A stretch of DNA of 45,765 nt from assembly GCA_019239825.1 (NCBI GenBank), contig JAFAZK010000001.1, forward strand, positions 1-45,765, written 5' to 3'. Made by a program: the position numbers and the translations under genes. The stretch's first letter is position 1. Every line of letters begins with the position of its first letter. The notes below the pieces were generated by a model. That model was not told the origin of the DNA and did no database searches. It saw only the letters and a program-made list of their open reading frames with translations. Of this stretch, positions 41,504 through 45,765 are shown in pieces. This DNA comes from Verrucomicrobiota bacterium (GTDB taxonomy: Bacteria > Verrucomicrobiota > Verrucomicrobiia > Chthoniobacterales > JAFAMB01).

Positions 41504-42517
41504 ATGAACGAATCGATCATTTCGGCGTGCAGGGTATTGGATAGTTTTGGATTGCCTAGGGCGATAGGGGATCTCGAAACTAACGAGTTCATCGTCGCAA
41601 ATAGATCTTTTTTGCGCGTTGTTGGACTGGAAGAAGGGGAAGTTTCAAGTATTGCCCTCTCCGAAATTGTGAAGATACATCCGGAATCGCTGGGCAGAAC
41701 CCATTCAGGCGACCTGATCCCGATCACCGTTCGCTTATACTGCACAGGTGGGACCATCGGCGGACATGCTGCTCTTGGAAGCAACAACCAGGTTTTTCTG
41801 ATGATCCCGAAGTCGAGCAAAGTTGATGCGGAATTTGAAGCGGGTGCCGCAGTGGGAAAGGAGTTGGAGCAGCAGAAGATCAGAGATTATGTACACGAAC
41901 ACCTTGCGCCTGAGTTTATGTCGGCCGTATTCGCGCTCGATTCCGTGAGACTCCAACTGGAAAAAGAAAATCATCCCTGCGCCGCAACGCTAAAGCACAT
42001 CCAGGAGAGATTTACCCAGCCGCTCTCGCATTTAAGAGAGGAACTCAACCGCGGGGCGACGGAGCGCCACGAATTTTATTTGGTTACGCGGCGACTTGCC
42101 GCCATCGTCGAAAACTCCGATGACGCAATCATTGGCAAAGATCTCGAGGGTATCATCACCAGCTGGAATCGGGGAGCAGAACGGATATTTGGGTTTTCTG
42201 CCGAGGAGATGATCGGGACTTCAATAAGGAGAATCATTCCGCCGGAACGCCAAGATGAGGAGGAGGAGATTCTAGCCCGGCTGAGACGGGGCCAACACAT
42301 CGACCACTTCGAAACAGTTCGTATAGCTAAAGACAGCCGCAAAATATACGTTTCTCTGACGGTTTCGCCGATCAAAGACGAGACAGGTAGAGTCGTTGGT
42401 GCCTCAAAAATCGCGCGTGGTATCAGCGAGCGAAACCTGATAGAAGCCGAGACTAAGCTCGGATCGACAAGCGAAGAGGGGCAGCGCGTCTGGCAACCCG
42501 AGCAAGCGGAGCACTAA
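41504..42517 (+). CDS. PAS-domain protein without an output domain
   Basis: 337 aa from ATG 41504 (a TTG at 41456 directly abuts AGGAG, too close to serve it). The N-terminal about 100 residues look like a PAS-type sensor (AIGDLETNEFIVANRSFLRVVGLEEGEV). A helical segment follows (KIRDYVHEHLAPEFMSAVFALDSVRLQL) that resembles a kinase dimerisation helix. A canonical PAS/PAC follows (LAAIVENSDDAIIGKDLEGIITSWNRGAERIFGF, then SLTVSPIKDETGRVVGASKIARGISERN). The protein ends 30 residues later with no kinase, cyclase or DNA-binding domain. Confidence 0.82.
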   Translation: MNESIISACRVLDSFGLPRAIGDLETNEFIVANRSFLRVVGLEEGEVSSIALSEIVKIHPESLGRTHSGDLIPITVRLYCTGGTIGGHAALGSNNQVFLMIPKSSKVDAEFEAGAAVGKELEQQKIRDYVHEHLAPEFMSAVFALDSVRLQLEKENHPCAATLKHIQERFTQPLSHLREELNRGATERHEFYLVTRRLAAIVENSDDAIIGKDLEGIITSWNRGAERIFGFSAEEMIGTSIRRIIPPERQDEEEEILARLRRGQHIDHFETVRIAKDSRKIYVSLTVSPIKDETGRVVGASKIARGISERNLIEAETKLGSTSEEGQRVWQPEQAEH

Positions 42518-42749
42518 TTAGCTGGGCAAGGGGCGAGCGAGGTTCGTCGTAGCAGATGCTCAGCGCTCTCTTGAGAAGTCGGATCAGCGGAGGAATCCAT
42601 CGTTGGGGCATAGGTCATCTATCAAGGCGTTTGCGAGGATGACGGTTCTTTGCTCTGTATCGACATCTTCATTTCCGCTTTGCCCGTAGAAGTGAGTCCT
42701 GATAGCGGAAAATAAAACTCGTCTATGGCACGGCGCGGCCCGAGCGAAT

Positions 42750-43268
42750 TCATATAATCGCGTCACAAAGAGAAAGCCGGAGACAGTCTTCGGCGGAGAG
42801 AGTGCGATTGCTATCCATCCAATCGAGTACCTCCTCCGGACGTCGCCGTATACGTTGCGCGATGAGACGCGCAATCAGCAGCGTCACCTGCCGGCTAGAG
42901 GTCGCCTTCGTGAGCTGGGCAGGCTCAAACTGGATATAGGAACCGATTCTCATCAGAATCCGTTGAAAAGCCATCGGGATCAAGATGGCATCACGGGAAC
43001 ATTCGCCACTGATCAATGCCAGTGATTGTTCTCGTTGCGCCGAATCTTTCATCAGAAAGTCATAGATGATCCAGGTATCGATCAATGAGCCTCCCGGTGA
43101 GTTTAGAGTTAGGTACAGAACCTGGCATTCGCCGAGCTGGGTGATTGCGTCGACGAACTGACGTGCTTGCACTCCGTCGGGCGGGCCGATTCCGCCATCA
43201 AGCCGGACAACGGCGAATCGTTTACCTTCACTAGGCTCGATCTTTGCTTCAAGAAAGCCTCTGTGCAT
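42750..43268 (-). CDS. ClpP-fold protein lacking a catalytic triad
   Basis: 172 aa. LDGGIGPPDGVQARQFVDAI and VLYLTLNSPGGSLIDTWIIYDFL (SPGG at 57-60) are the ClpP/crotonase-like strand, oxyanion and helix elements. At the nucleophile helix it reads SGECSRDAILIPMA, with Arg where ClpP has the catalytic Ser. The His region reads SYIQFEPAQ. The only histidine in the whole protein is residue 2, so no Ser-His-Asp triad is possible. It may be an inactive adaptor, or an altered enzyme. It is isolated, convergent with the PAS gene. Confidence 0.75.
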   Translation of the reverse strand: MHRGFLEAKIEPSEGKRFAVVRLDGGIGPPDGVQARQFVDAITQLGECQVLYLTLNSPGGSLIDTWIIYDFLMKDSAQREQSLALISGECSRDAILIPMAFQRILMRIGSYIQFEPAQLTKATSSRQVTLLIARLIAQRIRRRPEEVLDWMDSNRTLSAEDCLRLSLCDAII

Positions 43269-43543
43269 GGCATTGCCTCGGTCTCGCTGAGGCCCCCCTG
43301 ATGTTGGAAGTCCGGCTTACCTCCAGGGTTCGTGAAACCGTGACGCCCCGGTCTTGCCTCTTGCGAGATGCTCTTCGCAAACACCATACTGTGGCTCGCG
43401 CCGGCGTCAGGATTAGTGCGGCGAAGCGGCGCCACAAACTGGGCCGAGATCTTTTCTGGTGACGGTGACCCGACCAACTGAGGGCACAACGGCGAACGCG
43501 GTCTTAGCACCAATGGAAACTGGGTCCGAACCATGCAAGCGAT

Positions 43544-43730
43544 ATGAGATGGCTTGATTTGTTTTTCGGGCGTTCACTGGCGTCGAGCGAAGAAAACAAA
43601 GAACGCGTTGGCGCCGTTCCAGGCGGTGTTCGGGTTGGATGCTTTCGCTTCCGCGGCTTACGGTCCGGAAGCAGCGTTAACTGTTTTAATTCCGCTCAGC
43701 GTCGTCGGAGTGTCGTTCGCGAAAGTTTAA
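43544..43730 (+). pseudogene. Frameshifted N-terminal remnant of an APC-family amino acid permease
   Basis: ATG 43544 opens MRWLDLFFGRSLASSEENKERVGA. After about base 43614 the sense continues in the other frame as FQAVFGLDAFASAAYGPEAALTVL, then IPLSVVGVSFAKV, to a TAA at 43728-43730. The joined product matches the start of large APC permeases (GLDALASAAYGPEAAL is a hallmark). Only about 60 of some 450 or more residues remain. A one-base shift and a deletion of the rest therefore left a fragment. Confidence 0.8.
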
Positions 43731-43803
43731 TTTCAGCCCGTTGGTGCCTCCTCGAACGTCCAGCTGCTCGGTAGAAAACGAAGATAGCTTATAGGAGATT
43801 GGT

Positions 43804-44037
43804 ATGGCTAAGTGCGAGACCTGCGGGAACGATTACGATAAAGCCTTTGAGTTAACCATAGCCGGCCGGACGCATGTTTTTGACAGTTTCGAGTGCGCAA
43901 TTCAGGCGGTTGCACCGACCTGCGAGCATTGCGGGTGCCGGATACTTGGGCATGGCTTGGAGAAGGACAACACCATTTATTGTTGTGCCCATTGCGCAGG
44001 TGAGTCTGGAGCAAGTGGATTGGCTGATCGCGTTTGA
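43804..44037 (+). CDS. Small Cys-rich metal-binding protein (prokaryotic metallothionein-like)
   Basis: 77 aa with nine Cys (C4, C7, C31, C40, C43, C45, C60, C61, C64) and four His (24, 42, 50, 63), arranged as CxxC, a central Cys, CxxCxC and CCxxC. This suggests two zinc knuckles. Similar small proteins are often labelled metallothionein-like, though the pattern is equally that of a zinc ribbon. AGGAGA at 43793-43798 gives a strong ribosome-binding site five bases before ATG 43804. It directly follows the permease remnant. Confidence 0.85.
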   Translation: MAKCETCGNDYDKAFELTIAGRTHVFDSFECAIQAVAPTCEHCGCRILGHGLEKDNTIYCCAHCAGESGASGLADRV

Positions 44038-44353
44038 ATCGTGAAGCTCAAGGGTTCCGCCAAATAGCTTAAGACCTTGTGGTAACCCGATGAGGTCACC
44101 GATTCCGGCTCCATTCCCGTCCTCCGCAATTGCCAGGCACCATAAAAGAATACTGGCACCTCATGGGGTGAACGCTATTTTCCTATGCGCGATCCAGTTG
44201 GCCAAGAGCTTTCATTTGCTCGTCCGATCTAGTCAAAGCCCACCGTATTAATTCGACTAGGGCAAGGTTTTGGCAAAGGTGCTCATTTTTTGGATCAATC
44301 TAGACCGCCCGACTTGACTCCACGCCCGAACATGCGCCTGCACGAAGGACGTT
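44038..44353. other. 316-base intergenic region
   Basis: No protein-like frame. One weak inverted repeat, CTAGTC near 44229 and GACTAG near 44255. The end carries AAGGA at 44345-44349 as ribosome-binding site of the next gene. It presumably contains that gene's promoter. Confidence 0.45.
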
Positions 44354-45355
44354 ATGATCGATCGCAAACTGGAAATCGCTTTTTGGAACTATGACCGGAC
44401 AAAGCTGCTGGCCGACGGCACGGTCAAGATCGATGGTGTTGACGCCACCTTCCATAGCGGTCGCATTGTGACCGAGATTTTTGAGGCAATGATCCGGCAG
44501 CGGGCATACGACGTGTCAGAGCTGGGGATGACCTACTTCCTGCGTACGATGGACGTGGAGGATCCACCGTTCCTGGCCATTCCCGTCTTCCTAGTTCGAT
44601 CCTTTCGCCATGGAGCGATCTACATCAACAAAGCACGCGGGATTTCGCGGCCGGAGGATCTCGCCGGAAGGCGTATCGGCGAGCTCGCCCTTTATGGCCA
44701 CGACGCCGGAGTGATGCCAAAGGGAATCCTATCGGACGACTACGGCGTTAAGCCGGAGCAAAGTCGCTGGATCATCGGTGGTATCGACTTTCCGATGGAG
44801 CCGGTCGACTTCGTACCGCACCCGGTTCCGTCCGGTGTCGAGGTGGAGTGGACAGATAAAGATGTCGACCTCGGTTGGATGTTAGAGAATGGCGAGATCG
44901 ACGCGCTTATCTCCGCCGATGTACCGAAATGCATACTGGCGAGGTCGCCGAAGGTCGGTCGCCTGTTCGAAAACTATGAAATGGTCGAATGTGACTATTA
45001 CCGCCGCACAGGCATCTTTCCAATCATGCATACCGTCGTCGTGACGCGCGGACTAGCCACAGAAAAGCCCCACCTCGTGAAGGCGATTTACAATGGGTTC
45101 CTGGAAGCCAAGCAGCAGATGGCTGACCAGTATGTAAAGGGTATGACCTTCAACAACATGACCGTGATGCTGCCATGGTTGACCAAGCTGATCGGTGACA
45201 ACCGCGATGTCCTAGGCGATGATTGGTGGCCTTATGGTATCAAGGCTAACCGTCTGGCGATCGACGCGGTGCTTCGCTATCATTACGAGCAGGGGCTGAC
45301 AAAGCGCCGCTTCAGCATCGAGGAAGTCTTTGTTTCCAGCCTCCTAGAGACTTGA
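44354..45355 (+). CDS. 4,5-dihydroxyphthalate decarboxylase-like protein (periplasmic-binding fold)
   Basis: 333 aa. The sequence LEIAFWNYDRTKLLADGTVKI, then VSELGMTYFLRTMDVEDPPFLAIPVFLVRSFRHGAIYIN and EDLAGRRIGELALYGHDAGVMPKGIL, follows the Pht5/4,5-dihydroxyphthalate decarboxylase family, related to NMT1/THI5-type binding proteins. GEIDALISADVPKC and NRLAIDAVLRYHYEQGLTKRRFSIEEVF close the domain. No signal peptide, so it is cytosolic. Other phthalate or aromatic genes are absent, so the substrate may differ. ATG 44354 has AAGGA four bases upstream. Confidence 0.88.
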   Translation: MIDRKLEIAFWNYDRTKLLADGTVKIDGVDATFHSGRIVTEIFEAMIRQRAYDVSELGMTYFLRTMDVEDPPFLAIPVFLVRSFRHGAIYINKARGISRPEDLAGRRIGELALYGHDAGVMPKGILSDDYGVKPEQSRWIIGGIDFPMEPVDFVPHPVPSGVEVEWTDKDVDLGWMLENGEIDALISADVPKCILARSPKVGRLFENYEMVECDYYRRTGIFPIMHTVVVTRGLATEKPHLVKAIYNGFLEAKQQMADQYVKGMTFNNMTVMLPWLTKLIGDNRDVLGDDWWPYGIKANRLAIDAVLRYHYEQGLTKRRFSIEEVFVSSLLET

Positions 45356-45521
45356 CCGAATAGCGAAACCTCGAGTTGATCGCGCCATTTAGATCATCAA
45401 GAGTGTCTGTGACACTCTGCTGGCCTTCAACGCATGCCGCAATCACCCTCGTCGCGACTTGGCACTGCCATGGGCCACACGCGAGGGATGATGAAAAAAT
45501 GCTTCATTGACCCGAGCGCTA

Positions 45522-45765
45522 CTAATCCGGTTCTAGTCGCATATAGAATCGATGCAGAAAGTGCGAGGCCGTAATCATTGCCAACCATTTGCACACGAGT
45601 CGGGCCAGGGTTCGATTGATGATAAACAAAAGGAGCAGCCCAGATGCGACCCATACGCTCATGCAGTAAGGGCAGCTAACCAATTCTCCGATCACTTCTT
45701 GGAGTCCGGCGCCGCGTGATTCCTCTTCAACTTCCCCGCTACCCGCTCCCTCTTTAAAGCGAGTG
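45522..45765 (-). CDS. DUF1360 membrane protein, C-terminal part (runs off right edge)
   Basis: On the minus strand a frame is open from the window edge to a TAG at 45522-45524, giving 80 residues. It reads RFKEGAGSGEVEEESRGAG, then LQEVIGELVSCPYCMSVWVA and two hydrophobic segments, ending FYMRLEPD. ELVSCPYCMSVWVA is the DUF1360 signature (two Cys before a TM helix). The family is membrane-located and uncharacterised. The start lies beyond the window. Confidence 0.8.
   Translation of the reverse strand, partial: TRFKEGAGSGEVEEESRGAGLQEVIGELVSCPYCMSVWVASGLLLLFIINRTLARLVCKWLAMITASHFLHRFYMRLEPD

Noticed and set aside
45427..45654. A 75-codon minus-strand frame near the right edge
   Set aside because: It overlaps, in another frame, the clear DUF1360 signature (ELVSCPYCMSVWVA), which is the real coding sequence.
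1..45765. tRNA, rRNA, CRISPR, IS transposase or phage genes
   Set aside because: I looked for T-loop-like GTTCGA sequences, regularly spaced repeats and transposase motifs and found none that hold up; the holin-like gene is a YqjE-type stress protein, not evidence of phage.

Overview
The window looks like a chromosomal accessory region of a Gram-negative soil bacterium. My best guess is Verrucomicrobiota (Chthoniobacterales-like). This rests on three kinds of intergenic inverted-repeat element that I associate with that group from memory, on mixed ATG/GTG/TTG starts, and on gene content typical of soil lineages. Acidobacteriota is the main alternative. I saw no rRNA, tRNA, CRISPR array, transposase or prophage.

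Layout. 1-8910: stress and maintenance genes: an L,D-transpeptidase, a membrane-anchored SDR, a two-TM stress protein, DNA topoisomerase IB, a small coiled-coil protein, a formaldehyde-dehydrogenase-like MDR, a YciE-type ferritin-like protein and an NRAMP-related transporter. Three inverted-repeat elements and a heptamer repeat lie between them. 8991-13828: a translationally coupled acyl-CoA-dehydrogenase-like / GT2 / NodS-like methyltransferase trio, then a Rieske-FAD reductase and a small membrane protein. 13956-16082 (minus): a receiver protein, inorganic pyrophosphatase and a CHAD protein. 16740-20155: an internally duplicated membrane protein coupled to a gluconate-dehydrogenase-like small subunit and a GMC flavoprotein.

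20315-32828 is the most interesting block. It is a 12-gene cytosolic sugar cassette: nucleotidyltransferase, two GT4 enzymes, a CelD/FemAB-like acyltransferase, an inward-facing clan-A glycosidase, two NDP-sugar epimerases, an MDR dehydrogenase, three consecutive CgeB-like glycosyltransferases of 359-360 aa and a methyltransferase. Most junctions overlap by 4 nt. I recognise no flippase, polymerase or exporter, and the acceptor is unknown. A fourth CgeB paralogue stands alone at 35044.

32898-45765: two more YciE-type proteins, a receiver protein, a YihY / DUF3618-like / holin-like envelope trio, divergent LigD-type polymerase and ATP-dependent ligase genes, a PAS protein with no output domain, a ClpP-fold protein that cannot have a Ser-His-Asp triad, a frameshifted amino-acid permease remnant, a Cys-rich metal-binding protein, a 4,5-dihydroxyphthalate-decarboxylase-like protein, and the C-terminal part of a DUF1360 membrane protein at the right edge.

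Together the genes suggest an island for surviving desiccation, oxidation and DNA damage, combined with production of an uncharacterised glycoconjugate.
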